Positions 32,896 through 39,909 of a stretch of DNA of 59,778 bases are shown here, piece after piece. The stretch is from positions 1 through 59,778 of the IMG/VR virus record IMGVR_UViG_3300044624_002493. One strand, given 5' to 3'. This DNA comes from a virus. A model generated the notes under the pieces. The model ran no database searches. It was not told the origin of the DNA and worked only from the letters and a program-made list of their open reading frames with translations. How positions within the stretch are numbered: the first letter of the stretch is position 1; every line of letters begins with the position of its first letter. The position numbers and the translations under genes are program-made.

Positions 32896-33903
32896 TTATG
32901 CCACAGAACAGTCTACTAAGTTTTCCTCAAATATACGCCAACATTCGGCCCAGGTCCATTTTAAACTGGCCGTTTCCACATCCGCACGATCCAAGGTCAA
33001 GCACTGCTCCACTGCTAACCGTAAATGGTCATTTAGAAATCCAGTAAGTCCAGGTTCAACAATATCCTTGGGTCCAGGCACTGGATAAGCCGCAACCGGA
33101 GTTCCGCAGGCTAGTGCTTCGATATTGACCACACCAAAGGTATCTGCTCGACTGGCAAAAACAAACACATCGGCCTGGGCATAGTAACGAACCAAGTCGA
33201 TTCCTCGTTTGGCACCTGCAAAAACAATGTCAGGATACCGGCGTTCTAGTTCTCGTCGGTATGGACCATCACCTACTACAATTTTAGTAGCATTGGGCAT
33301 GTCTAACCGGCAAAAATCATCTAGGCCTTTTTCCACACTGACCCGACCAACACTTAATAATATGGGACGGCCTGCCACAGTTTCTCCACGATGAGTGCTG
33401 TTGAATATGGTTCGGTCTACTCCACGAGTCCACACACGCAAATTGTCAAACCCACGTACCAATAGGTCTTGCCGTATGCTTTCTGTAGTGACCAGTACCC
33501 GATGACTGTTTTTGTGGAACCAACGCAGATACCACCAGGTCCAGGACTCAGGCACATGATACATTCGTTTCAAAAACTTGGCAAAGTCTGTGTGGTAGCT
33601 GGTGTTGTAAGGAACATGATTGCGTTCGCACCACCAGCGGGCAAATAGGCCTACTGGTCCTTCGGTCGCAATGTGAATATACGACGGCTGTAGCGCCTTA
33701 ATTTTTTTGCTGATACCGTGCGGCCAGCACAGACGAACTTCAGCATAACCAGGGCAAGCAATATTAGGGAACTGCCCGGGATCAATATATACAATACGAT
33801 GCCCGTTGCTATCAGCGTGATCTTCCAGGTTTTTGAAAGTTGTGACCACGCCGTTGATTTGATCTGGGACATTGTCAGTTATTATTAAGATCGTTTTTGA
33901 CAT
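32896..33903 (-). CDS. GT4-family glycosyltransferase, 335 aa
   Basis: GT-B fold, family 4 features: N-terminal ILIITDNVPDQINGVVTTFK with Gly-Val-Val loop, ATEGPVGLFARWW, SYHTDFAKF, then RGVDRTIFN, LLSVGRVSVEKGLDDF, VGDGPYRRELE and the C-terminal E-x7-E motif (FASRADTFGVVNIEALACGT). It resembles mannosyl- or sulfoquinovosyl-type transferases acting on lipids or glycans at the membrane. Adjacent to a LpxH-like gene transcribed with it, which suggests host-envelope modification. Confidence 0.92.
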   Translation of the reverse strand: MSKTILIITDNVPDQINGVVTTFKNLEDHADSNGHRIVYIDPGQFPNIACPGYAEVRLCWPHGISKKIKALQPSYIHIATEGPVGLFARWWCERNHVPYNTSYHTDFAKFLKRMYHVPESWTWWYLRWFHKNSHRVLVTTESIRQDLLVRGFDNLRVWTRGVDRTIFNSTHRGETVAGRPILLSVGRVSVEKGLDDFCRLDMPNATKIVVGDGPYRRELERRYPDIVFAGAKRGIDLVRYYAQADVFVFASRADTFGVVNIEALACGTPVAAYPVPGPKDIVEPGLTGFLNDHLRLAVEQCLTLDRADVETASLKWTWAECWRIFEENLVDCSVA

Positions 33904-34034
33904 TTGGTGGTCACTCGGAAAGAATCAAATTTCAACCAGGACTGCACGGTAGACTGAGCCCGCACACATTCAGATTCGGTAGCAAACTCAATGCTTACTC
34001 TTCCTGGTATGTCGTTTGGATTGTTTATGTTCAC
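33885..34034 (-). CDS. possible small overlapping gene, 49 aa
   Basis: A GTG-started frame reads NINNPNDIPGRVSIEFATES, then ECVRAQSTVQSWLKFDSFRV, filling the 84-nt gap between the LpxH-like and GT4 genes and overlapping both ends (47 nt and 19 nt). The sequence looks protein-like, and no other explanation of the gap is visible, but the ribosome site is weak. Function unknown. Confidence 0.45.
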   Translation of the reverse strand: MNINNPNDIPGRVSIEFATESECVRAQSTVQSWLKFDSFRVTTKCQKRS

Positions 34035-34812
34035 TGCCAACAGTATCAGTATCCACATTGTCGTGTTCCTTGGTCCAGGTTACTATTTCCCATGTGCCTG
34101 AATGATGTTCAACCAAAGCAGTCATGCTTTCAACCCAGTCGCCATCATTCATATACATTATGCCATCTATCTCTTTGATCTCTGCGTGATGTATGTGTCC
34201 GCAGATAACCCCATCATAGCCACGCTTCTTGCAGTAGGTAGCAAGATTACGTTCAAACTGAAACAAAAAATCAGCGGCTTTTTTAACTTTGTATTTGAGA
34301 TATCGGCTCAGACTCCAATAACCAAAACCCATACGGTGGCGTAACCAATTAAATTTGCTGTTAAGGCCAAGCACAAAATCGTAGGCTTTGTCTCCAAGAA
34401 ACGCCAGCCACGGTGCCAGTCTAGTGATACCATCAAACAGGTCACCGTGCGTGACCAAGTAGTGTCGGCCGTCCACACCAATATGTTCTGCTTGATTTAC
34501 CACTTCAATTAGGCCAAAGCCAATGCCCAGGGGTATAAGTGGTCTTAAGAATTCGTCATGATTGCCGGCCACATAGATTACTCTGGTGCCGCGTTTGGCA
34601 TGTCCCATTACTCTGCGTATCACGTTGGTGTGGCTTTGTTTCCAACGCCATTTGTTTTGTTGTATTTTCCAGGCATCTATCACATCGCCAACCAAATACA
34701 AAGTTTCACAGGTGTTGTGTTTGAGAAAGTTGTTGAGTGCTTCGGCCTTGCAGTCACGTGTACCAAGATGCACATCACTAATTGCTATTGTCCGGTAGGT
34801 TTTCTCTGACAT
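33988..34812 (-). CDS. LpxH-like UDP-2,3-diacylglucosamine pyrophosphatase family metallophosphoesterase, 274 aa
   Basis: Metallophosphoesterase motifs in order: SDVHLG (D13, H15), VGDVIDAW (D43), AGNHDEF (N84, H85, D86), VTHGDLFDG (about 121-129) and ICGHIHHAEI (about 202-211), followed by MNDGDWVES. The DVIDAW and GHIHHAEI forms are typical of LpxH-like enzymes, which cleave UDP-diacylglucosamine in lipid A synthesis, rather than of generic phosphoesterases. The basic C-terminal tail is extra. A TAAATA box sits 5 nt before the ATG. Substrate not proven; related proteins act on other lipids. Confidence 0.82.
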   Translation of the reverse strand: MSEKTYRTIAISDVHLGTRDCKAEALNNFLKHNTCETLYLVGDVIDAWKIQQNKWRWKQSHTNVIRRVMGHAKRGTRVIYVAGNHDEFLRPLIPLGIGFGLIEVVNQAEHIGVDGRHYLVTHGDLFDGITRLAPWLAFLGDKAYDFVLGLNSKFNWLRHRMGFGYWSLSRYLKYKVKKAADFLFQFERNLATYCKKRGYDGVICGHIHHAEIKEIDGIMYMNDGDWVESMTALVEHHSGTWEIVTWTKEHDNVDTDTVGSEHKQSKRHTRKSKH

Positions 34813-34817
34813 ACAGT

Positions 34818-34823
34818 TATTTA
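34818..34823 (-). promoter_or_regulatory. TAAATA late promoter, 5 nt from the LpxH-like ATG
   Basis: GTAAATA-ACTGT-ATG on the minus strand; predicts a leaderless late transcript of the LpxH-like/GT4 pair. Confidence 0.6.
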
Positions 34824-34857
34824 CTGCAATGCCAGAGAAAAAGATATTACACTTGTG

Positions 34858-35016
34858 TTACACCGTTATCAGTGTCCATTTGGTGTCAAATGATTTGCCT
34901 GCGGCCTTGTGCTTAACGATCTTGGCGAATTCCTTCCGGCGAAGTTTCTGCTGTTTCTCGGCGTCATGGTCGATACAGGCCCGGTAAACTTTGCGAACCA
35001 ATTTACTTTGTTTCAT
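34858..35016 (-). CDS. small basic protein, 52 aa
   Basis: Function not recognised. MKQSKLVRKVYRACIDHDAE then KLRRKEFAKIVKHKAAGKSF; positively charged helices and no other motif. The ATG at 35016 has a perfect AAGGAGG ribosome site, so upstream in-frame starts are rejected. Confidence 0.7.
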   Translation of the reverse strand: MKQSKLVRKVYRACIDHDAEKQQKLRRKEFAKIVKHKAAGKSFDTKWTLITV

Positions 35017-35041
35017 AACCCAATCCTCCTTCAGTAATAAA

Positions 35042-35071
35042 ACTGTAACACAAGTATATATCACAAGTCAA
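35042..35071 (-). promoter_or_regulatory. weak sigma70-like promoter (TTGACT-18-TACAGT)
   Basis: TTGACT (35071-35066), 18-nt spacer, TACAGT (35047-35042) on the minus strand, upstream of the 52-aa gene and just after a terminator. Confidence 0.4.
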
Positions 35072-35092
35072 ACAGAAAATTGTGACAAAGAA

Positions 35093-35113
35093 AAAGAGCC
35101 CTTAGGGCTCTTT
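35093..35113 (-). terminator. rho-independent terminator after the 101-aa gene
   Basis: Stem AAAGAGCCC / GGGCTCTTT with a 3-nt loop; on the minus strand followed by TTC after the T run (CTCTTTTTC). Confidence 0.85.
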
Positions 35114-35177
35114 AGTACTGGTTACGGATCCAGTGATCACCTTATCTTGTGTCCGGTTGAGTTATTTACTGGTTATA

Positions 35178-35483
35178 TTATGACAATCGTATTACAGCCA
35201 TGAGAGCTTCGTCTCGATTCCAAAATGCCCAATACCAGCGTTGGTGTGTGTCTGTGTCCAAGAACACAGGTTCGGCACGATAATGTAAATCTCTAATGCT
35301 GTTGTCCATGGCTTCCCAGGTTGACCAGGCAAAACCACGATGTCCTACCCGTCGATTGCGATCTGTAGGATCTACAACCAAGACCGCGGCTGGTGGATTG
35401 TCGTAGTAACGATCCGTTTGCCGTTGTTTCTCGTAATAGGGGATGTGGCGTTCAAGCCACGTGGGCCAGTCTACAACTTGCAT
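35178..35483 (-). CDS. hypothetical protein, 101 aa
   Basis: Function not recognised. Trp/Tyr/Arg-rich soluble protein (VDWPTWLERHIPYYEKQRQT, then HQRWYWAFWNRDEALM). It follows the DUF2061 gene with touching stop and start, so it belongs to the rubrerythrin operon. Confidence 0.7.
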   Translation of the reverse strand: MQVVDWPTWLERHIPYYEKQRQTDRYYDNPPAAVLVVDPTDRNRRVGHRGFAWSTWEAMDNSIRDLHYRAEPVFLDTDTHQRWYWAFWNRDEALMAVIRLS

Positions 35484-35684
35484 TCACTTGCGGCCCCAGG
35501 CAATGTGTGTCCAGAGTCGGTCGTACAGGTAGTAGGACGTCATCCAGACACAGTTTATTACAATAGTTGGAACAAGAGCTTCGTCAAGAGTTTTGCCGGT
35601 AAGCAACAACATCGTATAGGTGGTAAGGATCACCCAACACCGATAGATCACAGTCTTGACAAGAGTTCTTGTTCTAGTTTCCAA
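35484..35684 (-). CDS. DUF2061-like small membrane protein, 66 aa
   Basis: [20 protein letters not shown] then [20 protein letters not shown] and [14 protein letters not shown] match the DUF2061 layout: a basic start, two membrane helices and a YYLxxRxWxxIxWG end. Function unknown. The start is TTG at 35684 directly after the rubrerythrin stop, with no clear ribosome site, so translational coupling is likely. Confidence 0.75.
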   Translation of the reverse strand: METRTRTLVKTVIYRCWVILTTYTMLLLTGKTLDEALVPTIVINCVWMTSYYLYDRLWTHIAWGRK

Positions 35685-36125
35685 TTACTTGATGTCTTCC
35701 AAATGCGCTGTCAAGGTCTTGGTGAACTTGTTTGCGTGGCTACGCTCAGCCTTGGCCAAAGTCTCAAACCAGTCAGCGATTTCGTCAAAGCCTTCGTCGC
35801 GTGCAGTCTTGGCCATGCCTGGGTACATGTCGGTGTACTCGTGTGTCTCGCCTGCGATAGCACTTTCCAAGGCTTCTTTGACTGAACCAGCTGGAAGACC
35901 TGTTTCAGGATCGCCTGCACCACCTGTGATCAAATATTCCATGTGACCATGTGCATGGCCTGTTTCGCCTTCGGCTGTGCTACGGAATACTGCTGCTACG
36001 TCGCCTGCACCTGCCACGTCGGCCATGTTTGCGAAATACAAGTAGCGACGATTTGCTTTGCTTTCACCTGCGAATGCATCCTTCAAACAGATTTCTGTTT
36101 TGGTACCTTTTACTGATTTTGCCAT
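35685..36125 (-). CDS. rubrerythrin (diiron peroxidase domain only), 146 aa
   Basis: The ferritin-like diiron site is complete: E21 ([13 protein letters not shown]), E54 and H57 (GETGHAHGH), E93/E96 ([11 protein letters not shown]), E127 and H130 (KAERSHAN). The sequence runs closely with rubrerythrins, but the C-terminal rubredoxin domain (two CxxC pairs) is absent, as in sulerythrin-type members. Rubrerythrin reduces hydrogen peroxide in low-oxygen bacteria. AAGGAG precedes the ATG; a palindrome and TAAATA box lie upstream. Pairs logically with the SOD at 25535. Confidence 0.92.
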   Translation of the reverse strand: MAKSVKGTKTEICLKDAFAGESKANRRYLYFANMADVAGAGDVAAVFRSTAEGETGHAHGHMEYLITGGAGDPETGLPAGSVKEALESAIAGETHEYTDMYPGMAKTARDEGFDEIADWFETLAKAERSHANKFTKTLTAHLEDIK

Positions 36126-36159
36126 TTACTTCTCCTTTATAAAAAATTGGGGCTACTAG

Positions 36160-36180
36160 ATAATAGTATACTATTATTTA
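36160..36180 (-). promoter_or_regulatory. 18-bp perfect palindrome overlapping a TAAATA box
   Basis: ATAATAGTATACTATTAT (36160-36177) is identical to its reverse complement. The minus-strand TAAATA (36180-36175) overlaps its edge, about 50 nt upstream of rubrerythrin. This is a good candidate operator for a dimeric repressor or activator of the rubrerythrin operon. Confidence 0.6.
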
Positions 36181-36291
36181 CTCTATAAGTCTACAATTCT
36201 TAATTGATTTTATCTATGGACCTACAAATATATTTTTATGGAACCACCAACACCGGTAAGTACATGGCAAGGCAACTCAAGTAAGGCAACC

Positions 36292-37965
36292 ATGAACAGC
36301 AGATACGACGAACTAGAAATCTTAATCTCTAAATTTACCAGAACACTACCACAACAGACCGAATACGCACAACGGCTAGAAGAAGAATTAGAAATTATAG
36401 CAAATCTCAACTTTGCACGACATTTCTTGCGTGTGCGTGAAATTCTTGATCTCACTCGCGACATACCACACATAACCCGCGGCTCAGCAGGATCATCATT
36501 GATTTGTTGGCTTATGGGCATAAGTGATGTTGATCCCATAGCAGAACGTATACCACTCAGCAGATTTATGAATCCCAAACGTGATGACTTGCCCGACATA
36601 GATCTAGACTTTCCACACTGGCAACAGATCACAGTGATGAACAGGATATTTAGACGTTGGCCTGGACAAAGTGCTAGAGTTTCAAACTATGTGATGTACA
36701 AGGAAAAATCAGCCCGACGTGAAGCGGCTAAACGCATGGGTGCCAAGGGCACACTGAAACGCAACTTTACTTTTGAAGATGTGGTGCCCGACTATGTGGA
36801 TGAAGCTGAACGCATCACACAAAAGCTCATGGGCAAGAAACGCTGTATATCAAAACACTGCGGTGGCATACTAATCTTTGACCGAGCTGTGCCCAAGAGC
36901 TTGATTAACGGCAATAATCAGATACTCCTGGACAAGCACGAAGTGGAAGATCTGGAACATTTCAAAATTGATATCCTGGCCAATCGTGGACTCAGCCAGT
37001 TGTGGGACATAGAACAGCGTGATTTGCTAGATTATCCTGAATATGACGAAGCCACAGCTGATCTCCTGTGCCGTGGAGATGTGTTGGGTGTTACCCAGGC
37101 CGAAAGCCCGGCCATGAAACGCCTGGTACGGGCTATACGTCCACGTACCCGTAGTGACTGTGTGTTGGCAACTGCCTTGATACGGCCGGTGGCTACCATG
37201 GGCCGACGCCGTGCATCAGCGTTTCAGGATTGGAGCACAGATCAATTACAAGACACCATAGTGTTCGAAGATGATGCCATACATTTGATATCGGAAATCC
37301 TGGGTTGTGATCAATACACCGCAGACATGTGGCGCAGAGCTTTTGCCAAAAAAAACGAAGAAAAAATATTTGAATTCATGGTGCTGGTTGGTGATCATCC
37401 CAAGAAAGATGAAATATTCCTGGCTCTGCGAGAACTCAGTCACTTTGGCTTGTGCCGTGCTCATGCTATCAATCTGGGCAGGCTGATCTGGGCCTTGGCC
37501 TATCAGAAAGCACACAATCCACAGCGATTCTGGGAAGCAGCCTTGCGCCACTGTCAAGGATCCTATTCACAGTGGGTCTACTGGCAAGAAGCCAAGTTGG
37601 CCGGCGCTGTTCCAGCCATCTCCGAAGGTGGTGAAGTGGCCGAACTGCGTGCCATGGGTCGATGGAGCAGCCATAGATTCATTCCGGCTTGCCAGGAACG
37701 TCGTGGTCCTGGCACTGTGGAGTTTTGTGGGCTAGTGGCCAACTATAGGGTGTTCAAGGCCGACCGCAAAAAATACATAACTTTTGTGACCTTAGGCACC
37801 GGTAACGGTCGTTACCTGGATGTAATCGTGCCGCACGCCATATCTTTCCATGATCAACCAATTCTTTGGGGTCAGGGCAAATTGGGGTACAAAAACAATT
37901 CAGAATATGTTACAGTATATAAACATAAAAAATTAGATCTCAAGGACATAGAACACTACCAATGA
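36292..37965 (+). CDS. PHP-less DNA polymerase III alpha (DnaE)-like catalytic core, 557 aa
   Basis: Alignment by eye to bacterial DnaE: YAQRLEEELEIIANLNFARH (helix before the palm), TRGSAGSSLICWLMGISDVDP (62-82) for GRGSAAGSLVAY, FMNPKRDDLPDIDLDF with the catalytic pair D102/D104, SKHCGGILI for the KHAGG motif, and HFKIDILANRGL with the third Asp D227. Fingers-like regions follow. The PHP exonuclease domain (about 280 residues before this point) and the C-terminal OB and tau-binding parts are absent, so the protein is half normal length. Start 36292 has AAGG 6 nt upstream; an earlier ATG at 36238 adds 18 unmatched residues. A 22-codon ORF (36216-36284) ends just before it. Confidence 0.82.
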   Translation: MNSRYDELEILISKFTRTLPQQTEYAQRLEEELEIIANLNFARHFLRVREILDLTRDIPHITRGSAGSSLICWLMGISDVDPIAERIPLSRFMNPKRDDLPDIDLDFPHWQQITVMNRIFRRWPGQSARVSNYVMYKEKSARREAAKRMGAKGTLKRNFTFEDVVPDYVDEAERITQKLMGKKRCISKHCGGILIFDRAVPKSLINGNNQILLDKHEVEDLEHFKIDILANRGLSQLWDIEQRDLLDYPEYDEATADLLCRGDVLGVTQAESPAMKRLVRAIRPRTRSDCVLATALIRPVATMGRRRASAFQDWSTDQLQDTIVFEDDAIHLISEILGCDQYTADMWRRAFAKKNEEKIFEFMVLVGDHPKKDEIFLALRELSHFGLCRAHAINLGRLIWALAYQKAHNPQRFWEAALRHCQGSYSQWVYWQEAKLAGAVPAISEGGEVAELRAMGRWSSHRFIPACQERRGPGTVEFCGLVANYRVFKADRKKYITFVTLGTGNGRYLDVIVPHAISFHDQPILWGQGKLGYKNNSEYVTVYKHKKLDLKDIEHYQ

Positions 37966-38276
37966 AACCCACCGGAAGATTACACATTTATCCGCCCACT
38001 GGCCCCCGCGGCACTGGCTACGTTGTGGCAGATCGACAGGCCCTGCGAGGCCTAGCACAGGCAGCACAGACGGCAAGTGCTGGCAATTTTGGATTTGAAA
38101 CTATAAAATTATACAGTGCCGACGGTCATGAATATGAACTAGTGCTTACTAGTGCGGTGGGCGAAGAAGAATGGCAGACCATAGAAAGCCACTACGCCAA
38201 AGAAATAGTACCTACTGTCTGTACCATACAAGATTATCAAGATCTAAAACAAATAGCCAAAGAAAAAGGGCATTAG
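37962..38276 (+). CDS. protein coupled to the DnaE-like gene, 104 aa
   Basis: Function not recognised. LHIYPPTGPRGTGYVVADRQ then FGFETIKLYSADGHEYELVL suggests a small beta-rich fold, and the C-terminal half is helical (QDYQDLKQIAKEKGH). The ATG overlaps the polymerase stop in ATGA, so it is made with the polymerase and may be its partner. The 3' end overlaps the convergent 38273 gene by 4 nt. Confidence 0.7.
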   Translation: MKPTGRLHIYPPTGPRGTGYVVADRQALRGLAQAAQTASAGNFGFETIKLYSADGHEYELVLTSAVGEEEWQTIESHYAKEIVPTVCTIQDYQDLKQIAKEKGH

Positions 38277-38527
38277 CCCCATTTCTCTTGATACCGTTCT
38301 AAAGCCCGTTTACGGGCCAAAACAAGTCTAAGTTTTATTTCATCTGAAACATCGTCGATTACTTCACCAGTTTGATTAACCAGTTCTGGACGACGATACC
38401 CGACCTGGAACTCTGGAGGTTCGTCATAGTAGTCAGGTTCGTCGTCCTCGAGGCGAAGATTACTTAGCGGCTTTTGCGTCCTTGGCAGGTGCTGTCTTGG
38501 CTTCGCTTTTTGCAGGCGCTTTGGCAT
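38273..38527 (-). CDS. hypothetical acidic protein, 84 aa, start uncertain
   Basis: Function not recognised. The certain part is the C-terminal 60 residues (LEDDEPDYYDEPPEFQVGYR, then DEIKLRLVLARKRALERYQE). The first 22 residues come from sequence that also codes the Lys/Ala-rich secreted protein in another frame, so the real start may be later at a non-ATG codon. Confidence 0.5.
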   Translation of the reverse strand: MPKRLQKAKPRQHLPRTQKPLSNLRLEDDEPDYYDEPPEFQVGYRRPELVNQTGEVIDDVSDEIKLRLVLARKRALERYQEKWG

Positions 38528-38639
38528 CCTTGGCAGGTGCTACAGCGGCTGGCTTAGCTTCTTCTTTCTTGGCAGGTGCTGTCTGAGCGAACGCTGATAC
38601 AGCAAATACACTTGCTACAATTAAAAATATTGATTTCAT
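38460..38639 (-). CDS. secreted Lys/Ala/Pro-rich repeat protein, 59 aa
   Basis: A short Sec signal peptide (MKSIFLIVASVFAVSAFA, cleavage before Q19) is followed by repeats of the type TAPAKK, VAPAKDAK, APAKSEAK and TAPAKDAK. The mature part is about 40 residues, basic and unfolded, and should be exported to the periplasm or beyond. Similar low-complexity secreted peptides exist in proteobacteria; function unknown. AAAAGGAAA precedes the ATG, which overlaps the upstream stop (ATGA). Confidence 0.7.
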   Translation of the reverse strand: MKSIFLIVASVFAVSAFAQTAPAKKEEAKPAAVAPAKDAKAPAKSEAKTAPAKDAKAAK

Positions 38640-38791
38640 TTTGAATTTCCTTTTGAGTTAGATATGCCAGGATGACTACAAGGACCGCTACGACGTTTAT
38701 CACAGTCAGGACATTTCATTCGCAGATATGAATCTTGAGGATAATATCCTGTTTTGGGATCTTTGTGTATCGGTTTTGTATTTGTTAACAT
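38636..38791 (-). CDS. small zinc-ribbon-like protein, 51 aa
   Basis: The core RMKCPDCDKRRSGPCSHPG gives Cys-x2-Cys and a later Cys-x-His, a likely zinc site. AGGAGG lies 6 nt before the ATG and a sigma70 promoter follows upstream. Function unknown. Confidence 0.65.
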   Translation of the reverse strand: MLTNTKPIHKDPKTGYYPQDSYLRMKCPDCDKRRSGPCSHPGISNSKGNSK

Positions 38792-38806
38792 AATGCCTCC
38801 TAGCAT

Positions 38807-38835
38807 ACTATATTAACGCTTTGAGTTGATATCAA
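38807..38835 (-). promoter_or_regulatory. sigma70 promoter (TTGATA-17-TATAGT)
   Basis: TTGATA (38835-38830), 17-nt spacer, TATAGT (38812-38807) on the minus strand, 15 nt before the zinc-ribbon gene. Confidence 0.65.
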
Positions 38836-38847
38836 GTTGACAACTGT

Positions 38848-39909
38848 TTACTCTTTTTTGCCAATATATTCGTGACTATAGCAAACACGGTTTGCATCTC
38901 TTAGAGCAATTTGAGCATTTCCACCGTAGCCGGGCATGGCCCTGATCGTGCCGTCTTTGAGTAGATAACTACCTTTTCGACTTTTCTTGTTAGTACTAGT
39001 GGCTCGCCACAATGGTGATTTTTCTCTGTGTTCACCAAAACTAGGATGGGCAGTTTTGCTAAAGTATCGCATGCCCTTGCTGACATACATTTCAGCAATG
39101 GCGTCACTGAACCGTGTACCTATACCCATGCCTTGAAACTCTGGGAGTATAACAGTTCTATGCCCGCGCCAGTACGAATGAATATCTCTATTGGTAGAAT
39201 GTATTGCGGCATGAAATGCAATAGGTTTGTCACCAAGCAAGCCCACATAGCAATGAACACTACGACTCATGCGGGTATCTAGATAGTGATACTTAGAAAA
39301 GTATCGCCACATTTCTGGACTTGTGCCGCGGATGGTGAGTGTAAGTTCTGGTCTGGTCCCCAGTCGAAAGGGTGACCTCCGATTATCTAATACCTGTAGG
39401 TCGGTATCGTACACCCATTCTGGATCTAACCAGTCAATGATATCTCTGTGGCAACTGGCAATGTATAACGGCTCAGTGGTGCCACGTTGATCATAATACT
39501 TACGCACACTATATGCAAGACTTTTGGCAGTGTCTCGGTCTACTACACTGGTAAATTCATCTATCTTGTTGATTCCTTGATCCAAACACATGGCCATTTC
39601 AAAGCGGTGATGCTCACCATTGCTTAAGGTATGTGGTGGCCGGAACCAAGTTGGGATACTACGCAAACCACAGGCCAATAGTAACTCTTCCCCACGCTCA
39701 GGAGTAGAGAAGTTTTCAATAACTGAGTTATAAAATTCAATTTTGGGTTGACCGTGCTCGCCTAGACCACGCAAGATAGTGCTTTTACCACTGCCGCTTG
39801 TACCAACAATCAATACAATACCATCTTGGGGAAGCTCGGGTATTACTACCTTGGCCTCCTTGTAGTCAGCAATGTCGTATTTTCGTTTAATTTCTTCTAG
39901 GTAACTCAT
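38848..39909 (-). CDS. ABC-type ATPase fused to a GNAT acetyltransferase-like domain, 353 aa
   Basis: N-terminal ABC ATPase: Walker A VGTSGSGKST (35-44), signature-like TLSNGEHHRFEMA (94-106) and Walker B INKIDEFTSVVD (113-124), with a later SCHR switch His. No membrane domain, so it is not a transporter. The C-terminal half (about 190-340) is GNAT-like: FSKYHYLDTR, a VGLLGDKPIAFHAAI strand pair and LPEFQGMGIGTRFSDAIAE, which is the Q/RxxGxG/A acetyl-CoA loop. The fusion suggests ATP-driven delivery of an acyl-transfer or base-modifying domain to a nucleic acid or protein. Coupled to the gene upstream by ATGA. Confidence 0.82.
   Translation of the reverse strand: MSYLEEIKRKYDIADYKEAKVVIPELPQDGIVLIVGTSGSGKSTILRGLGEHGQPKIEFYNSVIENFSTPERGEELLLACGLRSIPTWFRPPHTLSNGEHHRFEMAMCLDQGINKIDEFTSVVDRDTAKSLAYSVRKYYDQRGTTEPLYIASCHRDIIDWLDPEWVYDTDLQVLDNRRSPFRLGTRPELTLTIRGTSPEMWRYFSKYHYLDTRMSRSVHCYVGLLGDKPIAFHAAIHSTNRDIHSYWRGHRTVILPEFQGMGIGTRFSDAIAEMYVSKGMRYFSKTAHPSFGEHREKSPLWRATSTNKKSRKGSYLLKDGTIRAMPGYGGNAQIALRDANRVCYSHEYIGKKE

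Noticed and set aside
33897-34809. Several plus-strand frames opposite the LpxH-like gene (33897, 34102, 34558, 34586)
   Set aside because: They are Cys/His/Ser-rich antisense readings without ribosome sites; the metallophosphoesterase motifs lie on the minus strand.
36238-36291. ATG at 36238 as the start of the DnaE-like gene
   Set aside because: No ribosome site, and the added 18 residues do not match DnaE; 36292 has AAGG at the right place. Kept as an alternative only.
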